Source of the DNA: Xanthomarina sp035306705
GTDB lineage: Bacteria > Bacteroidota > Bacteroidia > Flavobacteriales > Flavobacteriaceae
Length of the DNA: 22,977 nucleotides
NCBI RefSeq assembly: GCF_035306705.1
Contig: NZ_DATGNO010000148.1
Coordinates: 1 to 22,977, forward strand
Reading direction: 5' to 3'
The notes under the pieces are model-generated. The model was not told the DNA's origin and made no database searches. It saw nothing but the letters and a program-made list of their open reading frames with translations. Every line of letters starts with the position of its first letter. Within the stretch, counting starts at the first letter, position 1. Positions 15,064 through 22,498 of the stretch are shown piece after piece. The position numbers and the translations under genes are program-made.

Positions 15064-16325
15064 TGCTTTTTGCAATTATTTTAGGTTTAAATAGTTGCAG
15101 AGAAGAGAATGTGCAAATTATTGAGGAGGAGTTAGCTTATGTAGAGCCCGTTATTGACGATGTTTACGAGTTTGGCTTTAACCTGAACGACTATTACGTA
15201 AAAAGAGATACGGTTAGAGCTGGAGATAGCTTTGGCGAAATCATGCAACGTCATAAAATAGGCTATCCTCGAATTTTTCAAATTGCCGAAAAAGCGCGCG
15301 ATAGTTTCGATATTAGAAAACTCCAAATTGGAAGACCTTATACGTTATTGTGTACCAAAGACTCCCTCCAAGAACCAAAATGTTTTATTTATCAGCCTAA
15401 TAGAGAGGAGTATATTGTTATTAATTTTCAAGATTCCATTCATGCCTATACAAGCAGAAAGCCTATAAAGTATGTTGAAAAAGAAATATCCGGAATTATA
15501 TCAAGCAATATTTCTGAAACCTTAGCACAACAAGGTATTAGTTTTATCTTGGCTTATAAAATGTCCGACATCTACGCCTGGACCATAGATTTTACAAGAC
15601 TTCAAAAAGGCGATAGATTTAAGGTTATCTACACCGATAAATATATAGACGATTCTATTTACGCAGGAATTGATAATATTAAAGCAGCAGTATTTGAACA
15701 TAAAAATCAGCCTTTTTATGCATTTGAATTTGAAACGGATAGCATAAAACGAATAAAAGATTACTTCAGTGAAGAAGCCAACAATCTACGTCGGGCGTTT
15801 TTACAAGCTCCGGTAGAATACAAACGTATTTCATCTAGATACAACCTAAGTAGACGTATTGCTTTATATGGAAATAAAATTAGGCCACACAAAGGCACCG
15901 ATTTTGCCGCAGATATAGGAACACCAATTAGATCTACAGCCAACGGAACCGTTACCAAATCCAGCTTTACAAGAGGGAATGGTAATTATGTGAAAATCAA
16001 ACATAATTCCACATACGAAACGCAATACCTTCACATGAAAAAACAAAACGTAAAGGTTGGACAATATGTAAGGCAAGGTGATGTTATTGGATGGGTTGGA
16101 ATGACAGGAAATACTTCTGGACCACACGTGTGTTATAGATTTTGGAAAAACGGACATCAAGTCGATCCCTTTAGGGAGAAATTACCGGAAGCAGAGCCTA
16201 TTTCAGATGCCTTAAAAACTAAATATTTAGATTATATTGCCCCAATAAAAGTGCAAATAGACAAGGTAGAGTATGAGGTTGAAGTTGATGAACCTGCAGA
16301 TGATCTAATTACTCAGGTGCCATAA
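15063..16325 (+). CDS. M23-family (LytM-type) peptidase lipoprotein with LysM-like region
   Basis: 420 residues from ATG 15063, overlapping the kynA stop by one base (TAATG). The frame opens upstream inside kynA, but the short lipoprotein signal MLFAIILGLNSC with lipobox Cys12 fixes the start. A LysM-like stretch (about 39-97, RDTVRAGDSFGEIMQRHKIG) suggests peptidoglycan binding. The M23 domain (about 260-370) has His276 and Asp280 in HKGTD, His324 in YLHM, and SGPHVCYRF, where the usual H-x-H reads His355-Val-Cys357. Since the second His of that pair is a zinc ligand in LytM, Cys357 either replaces it as ligand or the enzyme is inactive and acts as a hydrolase activator. Likely outer-membrane-anchored, acting on or sensing the cell wall. 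pgi follows after 4 bases. Confidence 0.93.
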   Translation: MLFAIILGLNSCREENVQIIEEELAYVEPVIDDVYEFGFNLNDYYVKRDTVRAGDSFGEIMQRHKIGYPRIFQIAEKARDSFDIRKLQIGRPYTLLCTKDSLQEPKCFIYQPNREEYIVINFQDSIHAYTSRKPIKYVEKEISGIISSNISETLAQQGISFILAYKMSDIYAWTIDFTRLQKGDRFKVIYTDKYIDDSIYAGIDNIKAAVFEHKNQPFYAFEFETDSIKRIKDYFSEEANNLRRAFLQAPVEYKRISSRYNLSRRIALYGNKIRPHKGTDFAADIGTPIRSTANGTVTKSSFTRGNGNYVKIKHNSTYETQYLHMKKQNVKVGQYVRQGDVIGWVGMTGNTSGPHVCYRFWKNGHQVDPFREKLPEAEPISDALKTKYLDYIAPIKVQIDKVEYEVEVDEPADDLITQVP

Positions 16326-16329
16326 TATC

Positions 16330-17982
16330 ATGAGCTTACCAAAGGTTGATCCAACATCTACGCATGCCTGGAAAGAGCTCCAAGCTCATTTTAAGTCTAT
16401 GGAGCAAGTTCAAATGAAAGATTTATTTGTCCAAGATCCTAAAAGAGCAGATAAACTCAGTATTCAATGGGAGGACTTTTACGTCGATTTTTCAAAAAAT
16501 ATTCTTACCGAAGAAACACGTTCCTTGCTGCTTGACTTGGCAAAAGAAGTCAAGTTGGAGCAAGCTATAGCGAGTTATTTTTCTGGAGTACAAATAAACG
16601 AAACGGAAGGTAGAGCAGTGCTTCACACAGCTTTAAGAGCAAATAAAACAGAAACCATTAGTGTAAATGGAAAGAATGTTATGCCTGAAGTTTTCAAGGT
16701 GAAACAGCAAATAGAAAACTTTACCAATCAAGTTATAAGTGGCGCAAAAAAAGGCGTTACTGGAAAAGCATTCACCGATGTGGTCAACATTGGAATTGGA
16801 GGTTCAGACCTTGGACCTTCTATGGTTATAAGTGCGTTGGAGTATTATAAAAACCCCCTAAACACACATTTTGTAAGTAATATTGATGGCGACCACGTAA
16901 ATGAAGTTCTTAAAAAACTCCATCCGGAAACCACGTTATTTATAGTGGTCTCCAAAACTTTTTCTACTCAAGAAACACTTAGCAATGCAACAACTATTAA
17001 AGATTGGTTGCTGTCCAAGAATTTAGGAACCAAAGAAGAAACTATTTCCAAACACTTTGTAGCTGTATCAACAAATATTGAAAAAGTGACGAGTTTTGGT
17101 ATCAACAAATCGCATATTTTTCCAATTTGGGATTGGGTTGGAGGTAGATTTTCGCTTTGGAGTGCTGTTGGTTTATCTATAAGTTTATCCGTAGGCTTTG
17201 AAAATTTTAATAAGCTGTTATTGGGAGCTAATAAAATGGATACGCACTTTAAGTCCGAGGCACTTGATAAAAACATTCCGGTAATCTTAGCATTAATAAG
17301 TATTTGGTACACCAATTTTTTTAAAACCGAAACGGAAGCAGTCATTCCTTATTCTCAATATCTACAAAGGTTTTCTGTTTATTTACAGCAAAGCAGTATG
17401 GAAAGCAATGGGAAGTCTGTGGATCGAAACGGGAATACTATAAGTTATCAAACAGGTTCGGTAATTTGGGGGCAACCTGGAACCAATTCGCAACATGCTT
17501 TTTTTCAGCTACTTCATCAAGGAACTAAACTAATTCCCGCAGATTTTATTGGCTTTGTAGAATCCTTACATAACAATCAGGAGCATCAAGATAAGTTGAT
17601 TTCCAATTTTATTGCCCAAACGGAAGCGCTTCTCATGGGAAAAACAAAAGAAGACGTTTTAAAAACCTTAGAAAAGGATACTCTTTCTTTAGAAGAAATC
17701 AACAAATTGCTGCCTTATAAAGTATTTGAAGGAAACAAGCCCACAAATACCATCTTCATAAATAAACTAACCCCAGAAAGTTTAGGAAAACTCATTGCTT
17801 TATATGAACACAAGATTTTTGTTCAAGGCATTATCTGGAATATTTTTAGCTTCGACCAGTTCGGAGTCGAGTTAGGCAAACAGCTAGCAGGAAATATTTT
17901 AGAAAAAATGAAAAAAAACAGCTTTGCCAATTGTGATGCTTCAACATTAAAATTATTGCGTTATTACAAAAGAATAACTTAA
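16330..17982 (+). CDS. pgi: Glucose-6-phosphate isomerase
   Basis: Interconverts glucose 6-phosphate and fructose 6-phosphate in glycolysis/gluconeogenesis, cytoplasmic. 550 residues, close to the E. coli length. Signatures present are VVNIGIGGSDLGPSMV, VSKTFSTQET (sugar phosphate binding), WVGGRFSLWSAVGLSI (PGI signature 1), QQSSMESNGKSVDRNG with the catalytic Glu, WGQPGTNSQHAFFQLLHQGT with the ring-opening His, and FGVELGKQLAGNILE (signature 2) with the conserved Lys. No lesion is seen. It is the last gene of the DUF3108-kynA-M23 operon (4-base gap). No strong terminator follows in the 162-base gap to the next gene. Confidence 0.98.
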   Translation: MSLPKVDPTSTHAWKELQAHFKSMEQVQMKDLFVQDPKRADKLSIQWEDFYVDFSKNILTEETRSLLLDLAKEVKLEQAIASYFSGVQINETEGRAVLHTALRANKTETISVNGKNVMPEVFKVKQQIENFTNQVISGAKKGVTGKAFTDVVNIGIGGSDLGPSMVISALEYYKNPLNTHFVSNIDGDHVNEVLKKLHPETTLFIVVSKTFSTQETLSNATTIKDWLLSKNLGTKEETISKHFVAVSTNIEKVTSFGINKSHIFPIWDWVGGRFSLWSAVGLSISLSVGFENFNKLLLGANKMDTHFKSEALDKNIPVILALISIWYTNFFKTETEAVIPYSQYLQRFSVYLQQSSMESNGKSVDRNGNTISYQTGSVIWGQPGTNSQHAFFQLLHQGTKLIPADFIGFVESLHNNQEHQDKLISNFIAQTEALLMGKTKEDVLKTLEKDTLSLEEINKLLPYKVFEGNKPTNTIFINKLTPESLGKLIALYEHKIFVQGIIWNIFSFDQFGVELGKQLAGNILEKMKKNSFANCDASTLKLLRYYKRIT

Positions 17983-18104
17983 AATTTTGTTGAAAAACTT
18001 GTTAATAGCTTTTTTATTGCAAAAGTGATAACCCTCAATATTTTCTTATCTTCAAGTTGTTGATTTTCTTAACAATTACATAATAAATATCGATTATTTA
18101 AATG

Positions 18105-18112
18105 TAGTTTTG
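18105..18112 (+). promoter_or_regulatory. Candidate -7 promoter element for the TonB-dependent receptor (TAGTTTTG)
   Basis: Exact TAnnTTTG match with a leader of roughly 25-30 bases to the start at 18145, the expected geometry for a Bacteroidota promoter. No good -33 TTTG is seen at the expected spacing. The rest of the gap 17983-18104 is AT-rich with no supported feature. Confidence 0.5.
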
Positions 18113-18144
18113 CAAAAAATTTAGAAACAAATCTTTTTAATACA

Positions 18145-20694
18145 ATGAAAAAAATTACAAGAATATTATTTTTGGCAAGCGCATTCATGTTTACAGCTTT
18201 AACCATGGCACAGACCGTTGTTACTGGTACAATTATGGATGCCGAAATGGCTGCACCACTTCCTGGTGCTAACGTCGTTGAAAAAGGAACTACCAATGGG
18301 GTGTCTTCAAACTTCGATGGGGTATTTTCTTTAATAACAGAATCTACTGAAGGAGAAATTGTTATTTCTTATGTGGGTTATACCAAAGTTGTGGTAAAAT
18401 TTAGTGGGAGTACAGATTTAGGAAATGTAACACTTTCTTCAGATAACACTTTGGAAGAAGTAGTTATTATTGGAAGTGGTATTATCGATTTAGCGGAGGA
18501 TAGAAAAACACCAGTGGCTGTTTCTACAATTACGGCAAACACTATTAGAGAAAAAGCTGGGAGCTCAGACTTACCAGAGGTTTTAAAAGCTACGCCTTCT
18601 GTACAAAGTGTGCAAGGTGGAGGTTTTGGAGAAGGACAGATGTATTTACGTGGTTTCGACCAAATAAACACAGCATTCTTATTAAACGGACAGCCTATTA
18701 ATGGCATGGAAGATGGTAAAATGTACTGGTCTAACTGGTCTGGAGTTTTAGACGTAGCCAATGCAGTACAAGTACAACGTGGTTTAGGAGCTTCTAAGCT
18801 TGCTATTTCTTCTGTTGGAGGTACTGTAAACATTGTAACTAAAACCATCGATAGAAAAGAAGGTGGTTTCTTTCAACAAATGGTTGGAAACGACAACTAC
18901 ATCAAATCAACAGCTTATTACTCGACTGGAGTAAACGAAAAAGGTTGGTCTTTTGGAGCTTTATTTGGTTACTGGCAAGGTGATGGGTATGTAAACTATG
19001 CACAGGGTCAAGGGCAAACGTATTACTTTTCTATTGGCTACCAACCTAACGAAAATCATGCTTTAAACTTGATGGTTACAGGTGCTCCACAATGGCACGC
19101 AGCTGCGGGGAGTGCTAGTATTCAAAAATTTATAGATAATGGTAGAAATTTTAATGATTGGAACTTTACTGGTGTAGATAGTGATAACAATTTGCATGGT
19201 GGTGTGTATCCAGGAGGAAGAAACGTGTACCACAAACCAGTGGCTAACTTAAGTTGGGATTGGACCATTAATGAAAAATCTGAACTTTCTACGGTATTAT
19301 ATGGCTCTATGGGGAGAGGTTCTTTTGCTCAGGCCATTACAGACAGAAATACAGATGAGTTTTTATATGTAAGAGGTTCAAACAACAACCATAATTGGTA
19401 TGGTTTAGTAACTAACTATAACAACCAATTATCAGAGAATTTAAACTTTAATGTGGGAGCAGATGTACGTTTATACAACGGAATCCACTTTAGAGATGTA
19501 CGAGAATTTGTAAATCCAAACATTAATTCTGTAAGTGCTAGCTCAGGATATAGCGGAGGAAATACTTATTACTTAACCGAAGCTGGAGGTATTAATCCTT
19601 GGAACGTATTCTTTAATCCTAATACAGATCATTCTCAACGTTTTGGTTACGATTACGAAGAGCAGATTAATTATCTTGGTGTATTCGGTCAATTAGAGTA
19701 TTCTAAAGATCAATTATCAGCCTTTTTCCAAGGAGCATTATCTAATCAATCTCACGTAAGAACAGAATTTTTAAATACGTCAACTCCAGGCCAAGGAGAG
19801 GAAGGAGATAAAGTAAACAACATTGGGTACAACTTAAAAGTTGGTGCTGCCTACGAGCTTACCGATATGCATAAAGTGTTTGTAAATGCGGGCTATTATT
19901 CTCGTCAACCTTTCCATTCTTATTTATATCAAAATGACAGGTCTAGTAACGTCTTATTGGATCCAGCAGTTGATAACGAGGAAATTACTGGTTTAGAAGC
20001 AGGATATCAATTTGGTGGAGAAAGAATCCAATCCAATATAAACCTTTACCATACAACTTGGGCTAATAGAACTCTATTAAACAATAATGGTAGAGATGGT
20101 GACGACTTTATAAGCTACCAAACCTATGGTGTAAAACAAGTACATATGGGAATTGAATTGGAAGTATTTACACAGCCGTTTGATAACCTAAGGGTAAATG
20201 GTTTCCTTTCTTTAGGAGATTGGCAATTTAAAGACAACGCCACTAAGAAAACTTTTAATGCAGATGGAGTTCAAATGGGTGGTGATGAAAATATAGAAAT
20301 AGATGGTTTCCAAGTTGGAGGGGCGGCTCAAGTAAATGCAGGTATCAATGCGAGTTATGAGTTTTTGCCAAGAGTAAGTGTAGATGGTGCCTGGAATTGG
20401 TATAACGACATGTATTCTACAGGAGATCCTGAAGCACCAACAATTGCTATGCCTTCATACGACTTAGTGGACGCTGGCTTCTCTTATAAGATGTTAGTAG
20501 GGAAAAATGATAGAAATTCCCTTCAATTTAGAGTGAACGTAAACAACATTTTCGATGAGGTTTATTTAGAATCAGTAAGTGGAACTCAGCAAGTTACTGC
20601 CACTAGTGGAAACTACAAAGGTGTTAATACAAACAATACAGGACGTTTTGGTTATGGAAGAACTTGGAACACAAGTATCCGTTATAACTTCTAG
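18145..20694 (+). CDS. TonB-dependent outer membrane receptor with carboxypeptidase-like regulatory domain
   Basis: 849-residue active-transport receptor of the outer membrane. The signal peptide is residues 1-22 (ending TALTMAQ). A CarboxypepD_reg-like beta-sandwich follows (about 24-100, VTGTIMDAEMAAPLPGANVV). TonB-box-like LEEVVIIGSG lies at 103-112, then the plug (about 120-235) with LPEVLKATPSVQ, MYLRGFDQINTAFLLNGQPI and GGTVNIVTKT. The remaining 600 residues are a 22-strand-type barrel ending in Phe (TSIRYNF). No SusD gene accompanies it, so it is not a classic SusCD glycan importer; a metal chelate, vitamin or other small ligand is possible but cannot be read from sequence. Monocistronic: own promoter candidate upstream and a strong terminator 17 bases after the stop. 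Confidence 0.93.
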   Translation: MKKITRILFLASAFMFTALTMAQTVVTGTIMDAEMAAPLPGANVVEKGTTNGVSSNFDGVFSLITESTEGEIVISYVGYTKVVVKFSGSTDLGNVTLSSDNTLEEVVIIGSGIIDLAEDRKTPVAVSTITANTIREKAGSSDLPEVLKATPSVQSVQGGGFGEGQMYLRGFDQINTAFLLNGQPINGMEDGKMYWSNWSGVLDVANAVQVQRGLGASKLAISSVGGTVNIVTKTIDRKEGGFFQQMVGNDNYIKSTAYYSTGVNEKGWSFGALFGYWQGDGYVNYAQGQGQTYYFSIGYQPNENHALNLMVTGAPQWHAAAGSASIQKFIDNGRNFNDWNFTGVDSDNNLHGGVYPGGRNVYHKPVANLSWDWTINEKSELSTVLYGSMGRGSFAQAITDRNTDEFLYVRGSNNNHNWYGLVTNYNNQLSENLNFNVGADVRLYNGIHFRDVREFVNPNINSVSASSGYSGGNTYYLTEAGGINPWNVFFNPNTDHSQRFGYDYEEQINYLGVFGQLEYSKDQLSAFFQGALSNQSHVRTEFLNTSTPGQGEEGDKVNNIGYNLKVGAAYELTDMHKVFVNAGYYSRQPFHSYLYQNDRSSNVLLDPAVDNEEITGLEAGYQFGGERIQSNINLYHTTWANRTLLNNNGRDGDDFISYQTYGVKQVHMGIELEVFTQPFDNLRVNGFLSLGDWQFKDNATKKTFNADGVQMGGDENIEIDGFQVGGAAQVNAGINASYEFLPRVSVDGAWNWYNDMYSTGDPEAPTIAMPSYDLVDAGFSYKMLVGKNDRNSLQFRVNVNNIFDEVYLESVSGTQQVTATSGNYKGVNTNNTGRFGYGRTWNTSIRYNF

Positions 20695-20711
20695 TATGTT
20701 TTAAACTATTT

Positions 20712-20744
20712 AAAAACCTCTTCAATTCGAAGAGGTTTTTTTTT
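20712..20744 (+). terminator. Rho-independent terminator after the TonB-dependent receptor
   Basis: Stem CCTCTTC/GAAGAGG (20717-20723 with 20729-20735), extended by A/T pairs, with a 5-base loop and nine Ts (20736-20744). Confidence 0.9.
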
Positions 20745-20757
20745 AAGGATTAATCAC

Positions 20758-20765
20758 TACATTTG
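20758..20765 (+). promoter_or_regulatory. Candidate -7 promoter element for the small membrane protein (TACATTTG)
   Basis: Exact TAnnTTTG match 28 bases before the start codon at 20794 and just past the preceding terminator, as expected for an independent transcription unit. The region upstream, where a -33 element would lie, is the T tract of that terminator. Confidence 0.5.
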
Positions 20766-20793
20766 TGTACTTAACAACAAAACCTTTAACAAA

Positions 20794-21231
20794 ATGTATA
20801 ACACGGTAAAAATGCTTCACTCGTCTTGGGCCTATTTAGTGCTCTTGGTATTAGTGATAGCTGTGGTAAATAGTATCATCAAAAAAGTAGGGAAAAAGGA
20901 ATATGGAGCAATAGATTTTAGGATTGCCTTATTTGCTTTAATCGTATCCCACATTCAATTACTTATAGGGTTTATTCTTTATTTTGTATCGCCTAGATTT
21001 AGTTTGTTTAGCGAATCTGGAATGGGAGAAATCATGAAAAGCTCTGTAGATAGATTGTATTTGGTAGAGCATCCTTTGGTTAATATTATAGCCATTGTTT
21101 TAATAACAATAGGCTATTCTAAACATAAAAAGAAACTAATTTCCGATGCGAAATTTAAAACGCTTTCTGTGTTTTATACCTTAGCCTTGATTTTGTTTTT
21201 ATCGAGAATTCCATGGAATACGTGGCTTTAA
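20794..21231 (+). CDS. Small four-helix membrane protein with conserved-looking histidines, function unknown
   Basis: 145 residues with four predicted membrane helices: about 11-30, 43-66, 93-109 and 121-138, with positive loops (KKVGKKE, KHKKK). There is no signal peptide or catalytic motif. Histidines sit at or near helix ends: His9 (LHSSW), His53 (SHIQLLIGF), His93 (VEHPLVNI) and His111. Paired histidines on neighbouring helices are reminiscent of b-type cytochromes or other haem membrane proteins, but this is only a pattern. The tail LSRIPWNTWL is aromatic and could lie at the membrane surface. It is its own transcription unit, with a -7 candidate upstream and a shared bidirectional terminator downstream. 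I do not recognise a named family with confidence. Confidence 0.8.
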   Translation: MYNTVKMLHSSWAYLVLLVLVIAVVNSIIKKVGKKEYGAIDFRIALFALIVSHIQLLIGFILYFVSPRFSLFSESGMGEIMKSSVDRLYLVEHPLVNIIAIVLITIGYSKHKKKLISDAKFKTLSVFYTLALILFLSRIPWNTWL

Positions 21232-21249
21232 TAAATAAATTTATCACAT

Positions 21250-21290
21250 AAAAAAAACGACCCTTAGCTTAGCTAAGGGTCGTTTTTTTT
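21250..21290. terminator. Bidirectional Rho-independent terminator
   Basis: A perfect 19-base inverted repeat: eight As, then CGACCCTTAGC (to 21268), loop TTA, then GCTAAGGGTCG and eight Ts (21272-21290). On either strand it gives a GC-rich stem followed by a T tract, so it terminates both the membrane-protein gene and the convergent nuclease-family gene. Confidence 0.93.
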
Positions 21291-21307
21291 ATGGGTATTT
21301 ATAAGTT

Positions 21308-22360
21308 TTAGTTCGCTTCTTTAATAAGAACGATATAGGTTGGAAAATGATCGCTAAAACCATCTGTAAAGCCACCATCAGCAAAACTACGGAACGGATA
21401 ACCTTTCCATCTTCCTCTTTTTGTAATTAAATAATTCTTGTTAAAAATTCCTGCTTTATAAAATCTTAGCGAAGAATAATCCTTTTCCAAAAAAGGTTGT
21501 GTCATCATAATTTGATCGAACAAGCTCCAGCTATCTCTGTAAGCGTTAGAACCTACTCCCATTCTGTAAAAACTCTCCATAGGGTTGTAGATACCCTTAA
21601 ACTCAACATCTTCTTTTTCTTTTTTCGCATTTAGAACTTCTTTCACGCTCGCGTTGATAGGATCGTCATTTAAATCGCCCATAATAATTATTTTGGCATA
21701 AGGATCTATGGTTTGCAACGAGTCAATAATTTTCTTATTTAGTTTAGCTGCAGCCACACGAGTTGGTCTACTTCTAGCTTCCCCACCACGTCTAGAAGGC
21801 CAGTGGTTAACAATAACATGTATTAATTCGCCTTCCAGTTTTCCACTTACTAACAATTGATCTCTGGTATAAATTCGTTCTCTTGAATTGTCGTCGTAAA
21901 TTATAAGTTCATGACTGCTCGTGTTCAAGGGTGTAAATAAACCTTTCTGGTAATATAATCCAACGTCAATACCACGACGGTCTGGAGAATCGTAATGTAC
22001 AATGCCGTAATCTTTGTCGATTAACTGTGGGTCGTTTGCTACGTCTTCCATAACTTTTCTGTTTTCAACTTCGGCAACACCAAGAATAACAGGAGAGTTG
22101 TTGGTAATGTCTTTTCCAATGTCTGCTATTACGCGAGCCATGTTGCTCACTTTCTTTTTATACACGGCTTCAACGTCACCTTTCATTTCCATAATGGGGC
22201 TGGCTTCATCGTTTTTATCTGGATCATTTACTGTGTCAAACAAATTTTCCAAATTATAAAAAGCGACCGTATGCACCTTATAGGTCTTTTTGTCTTGCGC
22301 TTGAATAAATAAAGACGCACTTAAAAACAGGGCTACAAGCCAAAATTTCAAATCTTTCAT
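21308..22360 (-). CDS. Exported endonuclease/exonuclease/phosphatase-family hydrolase
   Basis: 350 residues with a signal peptide (MKDLKFWLVALFLSASLFIQ, then AQ), so it is secreted or periplasmic. The Mg-dependent EEP (DNase I-like) fold is complete: Asn36 in AFYNLENLFD, acidic VAEVEN with Glu97/Glu99, SPDRRGIDVGLYY, IVNHWPSRRGGEARSRP, IIIMGDLNDDP and the C-terminal catalytic Asp337-His338 in GFSDHFP. Such enzymes cleave phosphodiester bonds in DNA, RNA or phospholipid headgroups; an extracellular nuclease or phosphodiesterase role in nutrient scavenging is plausible. It is divergent from the TonB-dependent receptor at 22499 across a 138-base gap, and convergent with the small membrane protein through a shared terminator. 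Confidence 0.92.
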   Translation of the reverse strand: MKDLKFWLVALFLSASLFIQAQDKKTYKVHTVAFYNLENLFDTVNDPDKNDEASPIMEMKGDVEAVYKKKVSNMARVIADIGKDITNNSPVILGVAEVENRKVMEDVANDPQLIDKDYGIVHYDSPDRRGIDVGLYYQKGLFTPLNTSSHELIIYDDNSRERIYTRDQLLVSGKLEGELIHVIVNHWPSRRGGEARSRPTRVAAAKLNKKIIDSLQTIDPYAKIIIMGDLNDDPINASVKEVLNAKKEKEDVEFKGIYNPMESFYRMGVGSNAYRDSWSLFDQIMMTQPFLEKDYSSLRFYKAGIFNKNYLITKRGRWKGYPFRSFADGGFTDGFSDHFPTYIVLIKEAN

Positions 22361-22405
22361 TTAATTGTATATTATGTTATAGTTATGTTAATACAAATTA
22401 TCTGC

Positions 22406-22413
22406 CAAAAGTA
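22406..22413 (-). promoter_or_regulatory. Candidate -7 promoter element for the nuclease-family gene (TACTTTTG on minus strand)
   Basis: Reads TACTTTTG on the minus strand, about 46 bases upstream of the start at 22360. A -33 partner is not clear. It lies 20 bases from the opposite-facing element at 22434. Confidence 0.4.
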
Positions 22414-22433
22414 GATATTTATTATAAATAATG

Positions 22434-22441
22434 TAAATTTG
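22434..22441 (+). promoter_or_regulatory. Candidate -7 promoter element for the second TonB-dependent receptor (TAAATTTG)
   Basis: Exact TAnnTTTG match 57 bases before the start at 22499. Together with the minus-strand element at 22406-22413 it suggests two closely packed divergent promoters that could share a regulator. Confidence 0.45.
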
Positions 22442-22498
22442 CAGGCCTTAATTAATTTTAAACTAACGCAAAAGCAATTATTAATCTTAAATTCAAGC

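Noticed and set aside
15283..15468. 61-codon plus-strand frame within the M23 gene
   Set aside because: Out-of-frame shadow with no start signal or family resemblance.
17999..18075. TTGTTAA and TTAACAA facing each other in the gap after pgi, considered as an origin-like or regulatory dyad
   Set aside because: Arms of seven A/T-rich bases 63 bases apart are expected by chance in such DNA; no DnaA-box cluster is present.
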